A DNA stretch of 64,000 nucleotides from Leucobacter sp. UCMA 4100 (GCF_027853335.1 NZ_JAFEUS010000002.1:2154514-2218513); one strand, 5' to 3'. Shown: positions 42,720-51,811, counted from the stretch's first letter. Made by a program: numbers and translations. The notes: a model not told the origin generated them from the sequence alone.

Positions 42720-45329
42720 GTCGTCTTCGTCGTCTGATTTCTCGCACGTGAGCGAGAGCGTGATGTTGCTGTCGTTCTTCGCATCGGCACCGCTTGCAGG
42801 GTTCACGGATTCTACGACGCTGTTGTTCTTCTTCTTGTCGCCAGAACCACAGGTCGTTGAGACCGAGCTGAAGCCTGCTGAACGAAGCGTTGCTTCGGCT
42901 TCCTTCGCGGTTTGCCCGACGATGCCATCGGGCACCTTCGACATCTGGCCGTTGCTCGTGTAGAGCGTGATGGTCGAGCCCTCGGGGGCTTGACCGCCAC
43001 CAGCCGGGTCGCTCTCTGCGACGAGGCCTGCGGTCACGCTTGAATCACGCTCGCCGCCCTGGGTGACCGAGAAGCCGAGCGTCTCGAGCATCTGGGTTGC
43101 CTCTTCAACGGTCTTACCGGCGGTGTTCGGGACGTTCTTCATCTTGACGGTCAACGCGTTGGCGTTCGGCTTCTCGAAGGCATCGCCGCCGTACAGCGCG
43201 TCGCCGGCGTTCAGAATCATGCCGAACACCCGGTCGCCGTCATACGGCAGACCACTCGTTTCGGTGTCAACCTTGCCAACGACGTTACCCGTCCAGATCG
43301 CGGTTGAAATCTTGGTCGAGCCGCCAACAGTCCAGTGATCCCAGTAGTTGTTCGTGGTACCCGTCTTTGCGAAGTGGGGAACCCCCGTCGAGGATCGGGC
43401 ATGGCCGGCAATACCGTTGGTGACCGTGTACTCAAGGGCGTACGCGACGCCTGCAGCGACGTCGGGGTCTAACGCCTGGTTGCACTCATTCTTGGTGAAC
43501 GGAACCTCTTTGCCGTCACGGTCGGTGATGCGGTCAATAGCGGTGGGCGAGCAAACAATGCCCTTGCCAGCGAAGCCGGCATACGCGGTTGACATGGTCA
43601 ACGGCGCGATCTCGTCGGTTCCTGCATAGGTAAATGAAGGAATGCGCGAGAGCTCACGCGTTCCGTAGTTTGGCAGCTTCGCATCGAGCTGATCTGATGC
43701 GCGCTTGATGCCCATCGCCTCAGCAAGGTCAACGATGTCGCACAGGTCGGTCTTCTGCGTCATGTTGATGAAGGCAGAGTTAATCGAGTAAGCAGTAGCG
43801 TAAAGCACACTCCGGTTGCCGTAGCGGAAACCGTTGTGGTTATTCACTGGGAAGGTGTTGTAACCGTACACGCCGCCCGGAGCACACTTCATCTTGATGC
43901 TGCTCTCTTGAACCGTGTATGGATCGCCACGCACGGTCTCTTTGAGCGAGTGGCCTTGCTTGAGCCAGTTTGCAAGGTTAATCGGCTTAATCGTTGAACC
44001 GATCTGGAACCCGCTCGATCCACCGTATTCAAAATCGGTGTTGTAGTTAATCGGGGTGAGGCTCGGGTGTCTTTCAAGCGCATCAGGGTCTTCGCTGAAA
44101 GGCCGGTTCTGGCTCATCTGCAGAATGCGTCCGGTACCGGTCTCAGAGGTAACCGCAGCGCCGCCAGCATCGAAACCGGGGTACTCGGCGGGAATGTTTT
44201 CAAGGAACGCGTTATTTGCGGCCTCTTGCAGATCGAGGTCGAGCGTGGTGTCGATTTCGTAGCCGCCACGTGCGAGGTTGAAGTACCGTTCGGTGCTGTC
44301 GTTGCCGAAGCTCGGGTCGTTTTCGATCGAGAGCTTGACGTAGTTGCAGAAGTGACCAACACCGTACTCGGTCGCGGCCGAGCAGCCTGACGCACGGGGC
44401 GTGATGTTCGGCTCAACCGGGGTCTCTACCGCTTCTTCGTACTGCGCTTCAGTGATCTTCTTGTGCACGAGCATGCGCTTGAGGATGTAATCGCGGCGCT
44501 CTTTGTTGGCTTTGAGGTTGTCTTCGCGGTCAATGCGGTAGGCGTTGGGAGCGTTCACAATCGCGATGAGGCTTGCTGCCTCTGGCAGGGTGACGTCGTC
44601 GGCTGACTTATTAAAGAAGTAGTTTGACGCCGATTCGATGCCATAGACCTGGCCACCAAACAGCGCAATGTTCAGGTAGCCGAGAAGAATCTCATCTTTC
44701 GTGAACTTTTTCTCAATGCTGACCGCGAGGCGCATCTCTTTGAGCTTACGCTCGGTCGTGCGAGCATTGGCCTCATCGAAAGCGGCATCGCTTTCTTCCT
44801 TGTCGGGGATTGCCGCGGCTTCCATGATGAGCACGTTTCGCACGTACTGCATCGTGATCGTTGAAGCACCCGGGCCATCGCCTGCGACGGCGTTCTGGAG
44901 TGCAGCACGGGCTGCAGAGATGACGTTGACGCCACCGTGGCTGTAGAAACCTGGGTCTTCAACGGCAACAGCAGCGTCTTTGACGTACTGGCTGACGTCT
45001 TCCCATTTTTTCTCAATACGGTTTTGCACGTAGAAGCTGGCAATGGGTACCCGTTCTCCGCCCTTTTTCGCGTACAGCGTCGAGGGCTGAGCCTGCTGAC
45101 CTGGGTCAATGTGGCTTGGCAGCTCTTCGAAGAGATCAACCGCTGCACCAGCAGCAGTGCCGGCAAGCGCGACGGCGGGGGTTACCGCAACGGCGATGAG
45201 TACACCAGCGATAACGCTCATGGCGAGTGCGCCAATGAGACCCCCGAGAGCAGTCATCGGGTTACGCTGTTTGATGGCAGTCGGCGTGTGTTTTCTCACA
45301 CGTGAAGACGACTCAGGGGTTTCAGACAT
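42717..45329 (-). CDS. bifunctional class A penicillin-binding protein with PASTA domains
   Basis: An 870-residue cell-wall synthase. After a cytoplasmic tail and one transmembrane helix (about 25-55) come a glycosyltransferase domain (EDPGFYSHGGVN, glutamate catalytic) and a transpeptidase domain with STIK (SxxK), SINSAF (SxN) and KTGTTN. Two C-terminal PASTA repeats (about 725-865) precede an acidic tail. It polymerises and cross-links peptidoglycan and may sense muropeptides. The ATG follows TATTCT by 7 bases. The gene pairs with a downstream metallophosphoesterase. Confidence 0.95.
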   Translation of the reverse strand: MSETPESSSRVRKHTPTAIKQRNPMTALGGLIGALAMSVIAGVLIAVAVTPAVALAGTAAGAAVDLFEELPSHIDPGQQAQPSTLYAKKGGERVPIASFYVQNRIEKKWEDVSQYVKDAAVAVEDPGFYSHGGVNVISAARAALQNAVAGDGPGASTITMQYVRNVLIMEAAAIPDKEESDAAFDEANARTTERKLKEMRLAVSIEKKFTKDEILLGYLNIALFGGQVYGIESASNYFFNKSADDVTLPEAASLIAIVNAPNAYRIDREDNLKANKERRDYILKRMLVHKKITEAQYEEAVETPVEPNITPRASGCSAATEYGVGHFCNYVKLSIENDPSFGNDSTERYFNLARGGYEIDTTLDLDLQEAANNAFLENIPAEYPGFDAGGAAVTSETGTGRILQMSQNRPFSEDPDALERHPSLTPINYNTDFEYGGSSGFQIGSTIKPINLANWLKQGHSLKETVRGDPYTVQESSIKMKCAPGGVYGYNTFPVNNHNGFRYGNRSVLYATAYSINSAFINMTQKTDLCDIVDLAEAMGIKRASDQLDAKLPNYGTRELSRIPSFTYAGTDEIAPLTMSTAYAGFAGKGIVCSPTAIDRITDRDGKEVPFTKNECNQALDPDVAAGVAYALEYTVTNGIAGHARSSTGVPHFAKTGTTNNYWDHWTVGGSTKISTAIWTGNVVGKVDTETSGLPYDGDRVFGMILNAGDALYGGDAFEKPNANALTVKMKNVPNTAGKTVEEATQMLETLGFSVTQGGERDSSVTAGLVAESDPAGGGQAPEGSTITLYTSNGQMSKVPDGIVGQTAKEAEATLRSAGFSSVSTTCGSGDKKKNNSVVESVNPASGADAKNDSNITLSLTCEKSDDEDD

Positions 45330-45336
45330 AGAATCT

Positions 45337-45342
45337 AGAATA
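45337..45342 (-). promoter_or_regulatory. candidate -10 box, leaderless promoter of the PBP gene
   Basis: TATTCT on the minus strand, 7 bases before the ATG at 45329; no ribosome binding site. Confidence 0.5.
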
Positions 45343-45402
45343 ATTGAGGTTCCTGTAAACCGGCTTCAATATCCATGTAACCCAAGAAATGAGGGGATCT
45401 CG

Positions 45403-45579
45403 ATGACCGCAGAGCCATCAGAAACTCACGTGACGTGGGAGTATTTTGTTACTCCCCTGATGCTTCATTCTGAAGCACAGATTCTGAACAACTGGGGCGC
45501 CCAGGGGTGGGAATTGGTGCAGATTATTGAGGGCCCAGCGGGCGGTAACGTTGCATATCTTAAAAGGAAGGCACACTAA
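45403..45579 (+). CDS. small DUF4177-like protein
   Basis: A 58-residue protein with the DUF4177 pattern (WEYFVTPLMLHSEAQILNNWGAQGWELVQI, then a short strand ending YLKRK). ATG 45403 has AGGGG six bases upstream; a much longer open frame upstream runs antisense through the PBP gene and is rejected. Its TAA overlaps the start of the RidA gene by one base. Function unknown. Confidence 0.85.
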   Translation: MTAEPSETHVTWEYFVTPLMLHSEAQILNNWGAQGWELVQIIEGPAGGNVAYLKRKAH

Positions 45580-46043
45580 TGTCAGTAATTGAACAGCGCA
45601 TCGAAGAACTCGGTTTCACGGTCCCTGAGGTGGCGGCACCTGTTGCGGCCTACGCTGCGGCTCAGCGAAACGGAAACTTTGTATATACGAGCGGCCAGCT
45701 GCCTCTCGTCGAGGGCGCGCTGCCTTACACCGGCAAGGTCGGCGCGGGCGTTACCCCAGAAGAAGCCGCAGAGCTCGCTCGCGTGTGCGCACTGAACGGT
45801 CTCGCTGCTGCTCGCGGTGTGCTCGGCTCGCTCGACAAGATCAAGCAGGTTGTTAAGGTGACGGCTTTCGTCGCGTCAGATCCTTCATTCACCGGCCAGC
45901 CAGCGGTAGCAAACGGCGCATCGGTTTTCCTCGGCCAGGTTTTCGGCGACGCGGGCATTCACGTTCGCTCGGCCGTTGGCGTTGCGGCTCTGCCGCTTGA
46001 CGCTCCCGTTGAGGTTGAGTTTGTGTTTGAGGTTACTGAGTAA
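45579..46043 (+). CDS. RidA/YjgF-family protein
   Basis: A 154-residue member of the Rid family (AQRNGNFVYTSGQLPLVEG, LNGLAAARGVLGSLDKIKQVVKVTAFVAS, AGIHVRSAVGVAALPLDAPVEVEFV). This longer, glycine-rich form resembles the Rid subgroup found in many actinobacteria. RidA proteins hydrolyse reactive enamine or imine intermediates, but the arginine of the catalytic site cannot be placed with certainty outside HVRSAVGV. It is coupled to the DUF4177 gene and followed by a strong terminator. Confidence 0.9.
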   Translation: MSVIEQRIEELGFTVPEVAAPVAAYAAAQRNGNFVYTSGQLPLVEGALPYTGKVGAGVTPEEAAELARVCALNGLAAARGVLGSLDKIKQVVKVTAFVASDPSFTGQPAVANGASVFLGQVFGDAGIHVRSAVGVAALPLDAPVEVEFVFEVTE

Positions 46044-46057
46044 CGATTCTCAAACAA

Positions 46058-46089
46058 TAAAGGCCGGGTCGGTTTTCGACCCGGCCTTT
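46058..46089 (+). terminator. intrinsic terminator after ridA
   Basis: Stem AAAGGCCGGGTCG with its exact complement, 5-base loop, ending in four T bases. Confidence 0.93.
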
Positions 46090-46201
46090 TGCGTTTTCGT
46101 TCCCCGAGATGAGGGGGCCGAAAGGATGAACAGGGCACAGAAGGGATGCGCAAAGCGACACGTGAGGGTACGCTGATGCTCAGAAGGAAAGTGGGGGTCA
46201 G

Positions 46202-47542
46202 GTGGATGTCGCGCTCTTCGTAACGCAACTGCTGGTCGTGCTCGGGTGCATCGTGATGGGCACGAGATCAAGCGGAGTAGGCCTCGGCCTCTGGGGCGGC
46301 GCTGGCGTCGCAATCCTCGTGTTCGTCTTCAGGCTCGTGCCGGGTGCGCCACCCGTTGATGCGCTCCTGATCGTGCTCGCAGTGGTTCTCGCATCATCGA
46401 TGATGCAGTCAGCGGGCGGCATCGATTGGATGGTCTCGGTTGCTGCAAAACTGATCGCGAGAAACCCGAAGCAGATCACGCTCGTGGCTCCGCTCGTGTC
46501 GTTTCTCTTCTCGGTCGGTGCAGGCACCTCAAACATTCTTTACCCGCTCCTGCCGGTCATTCAAGATCTTTCGTATCGCAACGGCGTGAGGCCCTCGAGG
46601 CCACTCTCGCTCTCGGTTGTCGCCACCGGCGTTGCCCTCGCGTGTAGCCCCGTCTCTGCCGCAATGGCCGCGATGGTCACACTGACCGACACTGCTCCAT
46701 GGAACTTCGAACTCGTTGACATTCTGAAGGTCACGATCCCCGCAGCAATCGTTGGCATCGTGCTCTCGAGCATCGTCGTCAACAAACTCGGCAAAGAGAT
46801 CGCTGATGATCCAGAGATTCAGGCACGCATTGCCTCAGGCGAGATCCCTGCTCCGTCGGCGAATGCCGCCGCAGTTCAAGCCGAGGTCACCGTGACGAAG
46901 ACGGGCCGCAATGCAGCAATCATCTTTTTGCTCGGAGTTGCCGCGATCGTGTGCTTTGGCCTTTTCAAAGGACTGCGCCCACTTGACGCCGATGGCGGCC
47001 CCATCGCGATGACTCCGATTATCGAGATCGTGATGTTCGTCGTCGGTACGTTGATCCTCGTTATCTGCCGCCCTAAGGTCTCCGAGATCCCGACAATGTC
47101 GGTGTTCAAGGCGGGTATGGTTTCAGCCATCGCTCTCTTCGGGCTTGCCTGGCTCACCGACACTTTCTTGGGGGCACACTCAGAAGCGATCGCTGGAGGG
47201 GTAGGCGGCCTTGTTACTGCCGCACCGTGGATCTTCGCGCTCGGTGTCTTCCTCGTGTGCGTGCTCACGACGAGCCAGTCGACGGCGACGCGAACCATCG
47301 TGCCAATCGGACTCGCCGCGGGTATTCCGCTCGGTCTTCTGACCGGCATGTGGGCGGGCGCCTTCGCCGGCATTTATCTGTTGCCCACCAACGGCTCGCA
47401 AATTGCCGCGGCTAACTTCGACCATTCGGGTTCGACGAAGCTCGGCACAAAGCTCGTCGACCACTCGTTCTTCCTGCCCAGCATCATCCTCGCGGTGACA
47501 ACCATCGCCGCCGGAGCGCTCTTCGGGATGGTCTGGGGTTAG
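46202..47542 (+). CDS. Dcu-family C4-dicarboxylate transporter
   Basis: A 446-residue membrane protein with about 11 hydrophobic segments that resembles DcuA/DcuB (LLVVLGCIVMGTRSSGVGLGLWGGAGV, GGIDWMVSVAAKLIARNPKQITLVAPLVSF, GVRPSRPLSLSVVATGVALACSPVSAA). Family members exchange fumarate, succinate, malate or aspartate. GTG 46202 has GGGGG shortly upstream. It ends 3-4 bases into the stop of the convergent N-formylglutamate amidohydrolase gene. Substrate and energy coupling are inferred from the family only. Confidence 0.9.
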   Translation: MDVALFVTQLLVVLGCIVMGTRSSGVGLGLWGGAGVAILVFVFRLVPGAPPVDALLIVLAVVLASSMMQSAGGIDWMVSVAAKLIARNPKQITLVAPLVSFLFSVGAGTSNILYPLLPVIQDLSYRNGVRPSRPLSLSVVATGVALACSPVSAAMAAMVTLTDTAPWNFELVDILKVTIPAAIVGIVLSSIVVNKLGKEIADDPEIQARIASGEIPAPSANAAAVQAEVTVTKTGRNAAIIFLLGVAAIVCFGLFKGLRPLDADGGPIAMTPIIEIVMFVVGTLILVICRPKVSEIPTMSVFKAGMVSAIALFGLAWLTDTFLGAHSEAIAGGVGGLVTAAPWIFALGVFLVCVLTTSQSTATRTIVPIGLAAGIPLGLLTGMWAGAFAGIYLLPTNGSQIAAANFDHSGSTKLGTKLVDHSFFLPSIILAVTTIAAGALFGMVWG

Positions 47543-48642
47543 CCGTTCACAGTCCGAAAAGCATCCCATGACCGCTTGCACGCGTGAGCGATGGTATCGA
47601 TGTGCCGGTCGTTCTCTTCGATCCACTCGGTTCCGGGCTCGTGGAGCTCGATGGTTGCACGCGCGCCGAGTAAAAACTCGCGCAGAAACTCTGCTTGAAC
47701 GGCCGCGAGCGTAAGGTTCGCTGCTTCTGCCTCGTCACGCATCGAATCGAACTGGCTGCCGGCCGCGAGAATTTCCTGGCTTCCGAGGTATGGCTGATTG
47801 AGCTGAACGGCGTCGTCGTGCGTCACCTCGAAGCCGCTGCGGTGTGCCTCAGCGAGGGCACGGAGCGCTGCAGGCTGCATGGTTGGGTGCTCGGCACCTG
47901 GCCGCTGTTCGCCGCGGTGGTCGCCACGGTTTGAGAGCGCGACGACATCGGGTAGGCGGTCTTCGGGCTTTCGTTCGACGTTCACAGCCCCGTCTCTCGT
48001 GGTTGTGGTGTTCATCGTGTCGTGAAACGAAAGCCGCGTGAAGTGGCCGCCGCGTTGCAGCCCCTGCTCAAGGAACCGCTGCGTGAGGTCGTCGCGGGTG
48101 CGTTCGTATACCCCGAGCCCCTGCTCAGCGGTCTCGGCAAATGTGTCGACAAGACGTTTCAACCCGGCCTCAGAATGAGGAATCTCGAGAATGGGAAAGA
48201 ACGAGAACGTCACGGGGCGCACGGCATCAACGCCGGTGAGATCGACGCGCTGCCACGGCCCGGCCTCGCGTACGCGCCGAATCGCCTCGGCGAGATCGGC
48301 TCGTACGTCGGCGGGCTTTGCCCGGTTCGGGTCGCGGATCAGCCTCGGGTGCGGATTAATCACCGCAACGATGCGCGGGTCGATCTCGGCCCATCGTCGC
48401 ACGATCGCCGCTGTGGCGACATCGCTGTAATCGTATTGCAGGCGTCGGGTGAGTGAGGGGGAGAGGAACTCAGTGACCTCCTCAGGAATCGCCGCGCCTG
48501 AGTGGGGCGTCGTGACGAGCACGTCGGCATCGCTGATGGCCTGTTCGAGGCTACGTTCCTGCGGATGCGCATAGTGTGTGATGCTCTCGGGCGTGAAAAC
48601 AGTGCCGCGAGGTATGACGTCGAGGTGTGCTGCTGTGCTCAT
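47539..48642 (-). CDS. N-formylglutamate amidohydrolase family protein
   Basis: A 367-residue protein with the family opening VLVTTPHSGAAIPEEVTEFL and later NPHPRLIRDPNR, SFHDTMN and a C-terminal ATIELHEPGTEWIEEN. Enzymes of this family release formate from N-formylglutamate or related N-formyl amino acids. In organisms with a five-step hut pathway such an enzyme finishes histidine breakdown; here HutG already fills that role and this gene is 26 kb away without a hut operator, so a different substrate is possible. The ATG follows TAGTCT by 6 bases. Confidence 0.83.
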   Translation of the reverse strand: MSTAAHLDVIPRGTVFTPESITHYAHPQERSLEQAISDADVLVTTPHSGAAIPEEVTEFLSPSLTRRLQYDYSDVATAAIVRRWAEIDPRIVAVINPHPRLIRDPNRAKPADVRADLAEAIRRVREAGPWQRVDLTGVDAVRPVTFSFFPILEIPHSEAGLKRLVDTFAETAEQGLGVYERTRDDLTQRFLEQGLQRGGHFTRLSFHDTMNTTTTRDGAVNVERKPEDRLPDVVALSNRGDHRGEQRPGAEHPTMQPAALRALAEAHRSGFEVTHDDAVQLNQPYLGSQEILAAGSQFDSMRDEAEAANLTLAAVQAEFLREFLLGARATIELHEPGTEWIEENDRHIDTIAHACKRSWDAFRTVNG

Positions 48643-48648
48643 GCGACC

Positions 48649-48654
48649 AGACTA
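48649..48654 (-). promoter_or_regulatory. candidate -10 box, leaderless promoter of the N-formylglutamate amidohydrolase gene
   Basis: TAGTCT on the minus strand, 6 bases before the ATG at 48642. Confidence 0.45.
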
Positions 48655-48759
48655 TCGAGCGGCTGCTTCCGGGGCCAGGGTTCTCCGTTCACACTCGTTT
48701 GAGTGCTGCAGAAGTGGCGAGAGCTGTGGATAAAGCCGTTGTTCGGCCACCGGCCTTCG

Positions 48760-48765
48760 TATCAT
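48760..48765 (+). promoter_or_regulatory. candidate -10 box, leaderless promoter of the tad locus
   Basis: TATCAT, 6 bases before ATG 48772. A possible -35 (TTGTTC, 48739-48744) is only 15 bases away. Confidence 0.45.
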
Positions 48766-48771
48766 CGCACC

Positions 48772-49776
48772 ATGACTGCTCACGCGACATCGCCCATCGC
48801 TCAACACGGGCTGAGCTTTGTCCAGCTGCGTGCTTTCGGGCCGCTCGCGCCGCTCCTTGAGCAGCCTGGGCTGCGCGACATTTTGGTGCAGGTTAGAGAC
48901 GGGCGAGGCGAGGTATGGGTCGACGTGGGGCAGGGCGTGCAACACCTTGACCGGTTAGCGCCCGCGCCCTCGCAAATCGCCGACCTTGCCCGCTCGATGG
49001 TTGAGCAGGGCGGTCGTAGTCTTGACGAATTGCATCCGTACGCGAACGTGCGTTTAGGCAGCGGCATTCGCGTTCACGCGGTTCTCGCGCCCCTCGTGCC
49101 AGAGGCCGCTGCTCTTTCGATTCGTGTGCCTCGCCCCGAACGTCCTGACTACCGCAAACTCGTTCGAGCCGGGCTCTGCGAGCCAGCGGTCGCGTTGATG
49201 CTGTACGAGGCGGTGCGAACGAAGAAGAATCTACTTCTGACAGGTGCAACCGGTAGCGGCAAGACGACGCTGCTCGCCGCCTTGCTCGACGAGGTGCCTT
49301 CGAACGAACGCATCGTTTCGCTCGAAGACGTCAGAGAGCTGAAGCTCAGACACCCGCACCACCTCGCACTCGAGGCACGGCTCGCTAATGCCGAGGGCCG
49401 TGGCGCCGTCTCGGTCGACGTGTTGCTCGCCGAAACACTGCGCATGCGCCCTGACCGCATCGTCGTCGGTGAGTGCCGTGGGCCAGAACTTGTGACGCTC
49501 ATGGCGGCGTTGAACACCGGGCACGATGGCGGGGCCGGCACATTGCACGCGAGCACCCTCGACGACGTTCCGGCGAGACTCGAGGCCCTGGGACTGCTCG
49601 CTGGCCTTTCGCGCGAGGCCCTCGCGAGGCAAGCGGCCTCGGCCTTCCAGTACGTGGTTCATCTTGAGCGCGAAGGCCAGAGACACCGCATTAGCGCGGT
49701 CGGTGCACTCGAGTTGAATGATGCGCACACGTTACAGGTTCACACGATTCATCGTGGGGCGGCGCGTGGCTCGTGA
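48772..49776 (+). CDS. tadA: Tad pilus / type II secretion ATPase TadA (CpaF)
   Basis: A 334-residue secretion ATPase that powers assembly of Flp-type pili. Walker A is TGATGSGKTT; the Asp box, Walker B RMRPDRIVVGECRGPE and the His box NTGHDGGAGTLHAS are present. It lacks long N-terminal domains, as is common for the actinobacterial form. ATG 48772 lies after a -10-like TATCAT; the frame extends to 48703 without family residues. It overlaps the next gene (GTGA) and heads a five-gene cluster. Confidence 0.93.
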   Translation: MTAHATSPIAQHGLSFVQLRAFGPLAPLLEQPGLRDILVQVRDGRGEVWVDVGQGVQHLDRLAPAPSQIADLARSMVEQGGRSLDELHPYANVRLGSGIRVHAVLAPLVPEAAALSIRVPRPERPDYRKLVRAGLCEPAVALMLYEAVRTKKNLLLTGATGSGKTTLLAALLDEVPSNERIVSLEDVRELKLRHPHHLALEARLANAEGRGAVSVDVLLAETLRMRPDRIVVGECRGPELVTLMAALNTGHDGGAGTLHASTLDDVPARLEALGLLAGLSREALARQAASAFQYVVHLEREGQRHRISAVGALELNDAHTLQVHTIHRGAARGS

Positions 49777-50657
49777 CCCGTGAGGCAGCGGTGTTTGCGG
49801 CCGAGGCTGCTTCGCTTATGAGGGGTGGCATGTTGCCACGTCGGGCCCTGGCGCATCTCGCGGCGAGCCAGGGGCCTTCTGCCGCGGTCGCGAGCTCGGC
49901 GATCCGCCAGGGAGAACGCGGGGGCGAAGGCGCGCTGGTGTTCGAAGCGCAGCAAGGCGAGCAATGGAGGCTGCTCACCGCGGCGTGGATCATTGCCGAG
50001 CTGTCGGGTGCTCCGGTTGCCGGGGCGTTTGAGCGCATGGCCGAAGCGTTCAGCGAGATTTCTGAGGTGTCGAGGAAACGCAGGGTGTTGCTTGCTGGCC
50101 CCCAGAGCACAGTGTTGCTGATTTCTGCGCTGCCGCTTGTTGCGCTGCTCGGTGGGCAACTGCTTGGAATCGATGCGTTTGCTCAGCTGGCGACACCGCA
50201 GGGGGCGATTGCTGGGGTGGTCGGGCTTCTGTTGCTCGTGCTCGGTGTGAGTTGGGGGCTCTCGATGGTGCGGAGCGTGGGGCGTCACGATCATGTTGGA
50301 GGGAGCGAGGCCGAGCTCCTCGCCATCGCCTTGATGGGCGGTGCTGGGGTTCGTGAGGCAAAACGAATCGTCGTTCACACCGTCGATGAAGCGCAGGCGT
50401 TGTGGGCCGATCTTGACGCATTTGCTGAACAGGGTGCTCTGACGTTGCTCATTGAGCGAGGCCGAGAGAGCGGTGTTTCGTTGCATGAGCTGTTGCTGTT
50501 ACATGCGGCTGAACGGCGCGCAGATGGCAGGAGTGGTCTAGAAACCGCGGCGGAGCGACTTGCCGTGAAGGTGCTGGTTCCGTTGGGGTTGTGTGTGCTT
50601 CCGTCGCTTATTTGCCTCGGGGTTGTTCCGATCATGCTGGGGCTTTTAGGGGGATGA
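49773..50657 (+). CDS. Tad locus inner-membrane protein (TadB/TadC-like, T2SS F fold)
   Basis: A 294-residue protein with about four hydrophobic segments (near 115-133, 146-167 and two near the C-terminus) and two helical cytoplasmic parts. This is the layout of T2SS-F platform proteins on which TadA acts. Both halves (AAEAASLMRGGMLPRRALAHL and ELLAIALMGGAGVREAKRI) resemble the repeated F-domain start, so a single protein may replace separate TadB and TadC. Start GTG overlaps the tadA stop. Confidence 0.8.
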   Translation: MTREAAVFAAEAASLMRGGMLPRRALAHLAASQGPSAAVASSAIRQGERGGEGALVFEAQQGEQWRLLTAAWIIAELSGAPVAGAFERMAEAFSEISEVSRKRRVLLAGPQSTVLLISALPLVALLGGQLLGIDAFAQLATPQGAIAGVVGLLLLVLGVSWGLSMVRSVGRHDHVGGSEAELLAIALMGGAGVREAKRIVVHTVDEAQALWADLDAFAEQGALTLLIERGRESGVSLHELLLLHAAERRADGRSGLETAAERLAVKVLVPLGLCVLPSLICLGVVPIMLGLLGG

Positions 50658-50733
50658 GGGGTGTTGATGGTTTCTGCGGCGAGGAGTACGAAACGAGCAG
50701 ACTGGCTCCCACACCACAGAGAAAGGAAACATC

Positions 50734-51057
50734 ATGAACACGATTTCACCGCCCACGAACCGGCCCGAGGGCTTCTCGACCGGTAGGCGCGACAGAACAG
50801 AGGTGCCGGGACGGGAGGCAGAGCCGTATGAAGACGAAGAGCTGGCGGCTTGTGCTCAAGGTCAAAGCCCTTCTTCACTCTCGCAGCGATTGCTTTCGCC
50901 TCTTCGAGATGACAAGGGAGCCGCCACCGCCGAGTATGCCATTGTCATTATGGCTGCGGTTGCGCTCGCTGGCGTACTCGTTGCCATCATGAGAAGTGGC
51001 GAGGTGCAGGCGATGCTCCTGAATCTCGTGCAGCAGGCCTTCTCAGCTGCGGGATGA
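50734..51057 (+). CDS. DUF4244 Flp-like pilin
   Basis: A 107-residue protein with a polar, charged N-terminal region of about 60 residues and then the pilin-like segment GAATAEYAIVIMAAVALAGV. The Gly-Ala-Ala-Thr-Ala-Glu pattern places glutamate at +5 after a prepilin peptidase site. It is probably the major pilin of the locus. ATG has AAAGGA upstream. The N-terminal region is unusually long for a pilin leader. No prepilin peptidase gene is in the window. Confidence 0.83.
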   Translation: MNTISPPTNRPEGFSTGRRDRTEVPGREAEPYEDEELAACAQGQSPSSLSQRLLSPLRDDKGAATAEYAIVIMAAVALAGVLVAIMRSGEVQAMLLNLVQQAFSAAG

Positions 51058-51398
51058 ACCTTCTCAAGTGTGAACGTGGGGCCAGCACCGCTGAGTTCGC
51101 GATTCTCGTTCCGATTATTGCCATGGTTGTCGCCATCGTGGTTACTGCTCTGGTGCTCTCAGGAACCCGTGTTGCTCTCGTCGCGGGAGCGCACGACATC
51201 GCGAGACTTGAAGCGAGGGGCGACAACACTCTTGCCGCGACTCGCGAGGCCCGGTTGCCTCCAGGTGCCGTTGTGGTCAGGGAGCAACGTGGTCAGCTGC
51301 TCTGCGTTGAGGTGAGTTTTGCGAAACGTACCGGGGTGCTCGCGGCACTGAGGGTATCGGGCGAGGGCTGCGCTCTCGTTTCTCAGGAGACGGCGTGA
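51054..51398 (+). CDS. TadE-like pseudopilin
   Basis: A 114-residue protein with a short basic leader, GASTAEFAILVPIIAMVVAIVV (glutamate at +5) and a small C-terminal domain with two cysteines. TadE-type proteins are minor pilins. It overlaps the pilin gene (ATGA) and the following gene (GTGA), so all three are translationally coupled. Confidence 0.82.
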   Translation: MNLLKCERGASTAEFAILVPIIAMVVAIVVTALVLSGTRVALVAGAHDIARLEARGDNTLAATREARLPPGAVVVREQRGQLLCVEVSFAKRTGVLAALRVSGEGCALVSQETA

Positions 51399-51724
51399 GC
51401 GCCCCCGTGACCGTTGCCCTTATCGCTGGCTCCCTCGTGATCGGGGCGGCAGGTTTGCACGTCGCTTCCGCGCTTGAGGGGAGCCAGCGGGCGGCGAGCG
51501 TTGCCGATAATGCTGCGCTCGCCGCCGCTGACCGCGCCTTTGGCTGGGCTTCGGGTGACCCCTGTGACGGTGCCGCTCTCGTTGCGTCCGCCGGGCAGGC
51601 CGAGGTCACCTCGTGCGAGGTAGCGAGCGATGCCGTCATCGTTTCTGTGAGGGTCATAACCGGGCTTGGCGCCACCACGAACACGGCGAAAGCTGGCATC
51701 AACGGTGCCCGGTTGGGCATGTGA
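51395..51724 (+). CDS. Rv3654c-like TadE-associated protein
   Basis: A 109-residue protein with an N-terminal hydrophobic helix (residues about 5-25) and the pattern GSQRAASVADNAALAAADRAF, followed by a domain with two cysteines. This matches the small protein that closes actinobacterial tad loci (Rv3654c-like). Its role is not established. It starts at a GTG inside the tadE stop. Confidence 0.8.
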   Translation: MSAPVTVALIAGSLVIGAAGLHVASALEGSQRAASVADNAALAAADRAFGWASGDPCDGAALVASAGQAEVTSCEVASDAVIVSVRVITGLGATTNTAKAGINGARLGM

Positions 51725-51811
51725 GCAGGAAAGGACACGTAGTATTAGGGGTAATTGTGTATCGTTGCAGCCGAGAACCTCATCGCTGATGCCCTATATA
51801 TAAGGAGTACC

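Noticed and set aside
42707-42790. Longer start of the metallophosphoesterase
   Set aside because: It would overlap the PBP coding region by 74 bases and gives a basic, low-complexity N-terminus.
45109-45402. Extension of the DUF4177 gene
   Set aside because: This part lies antisense to the PBP gene; ATG 45403 has its own ribosome binding site.
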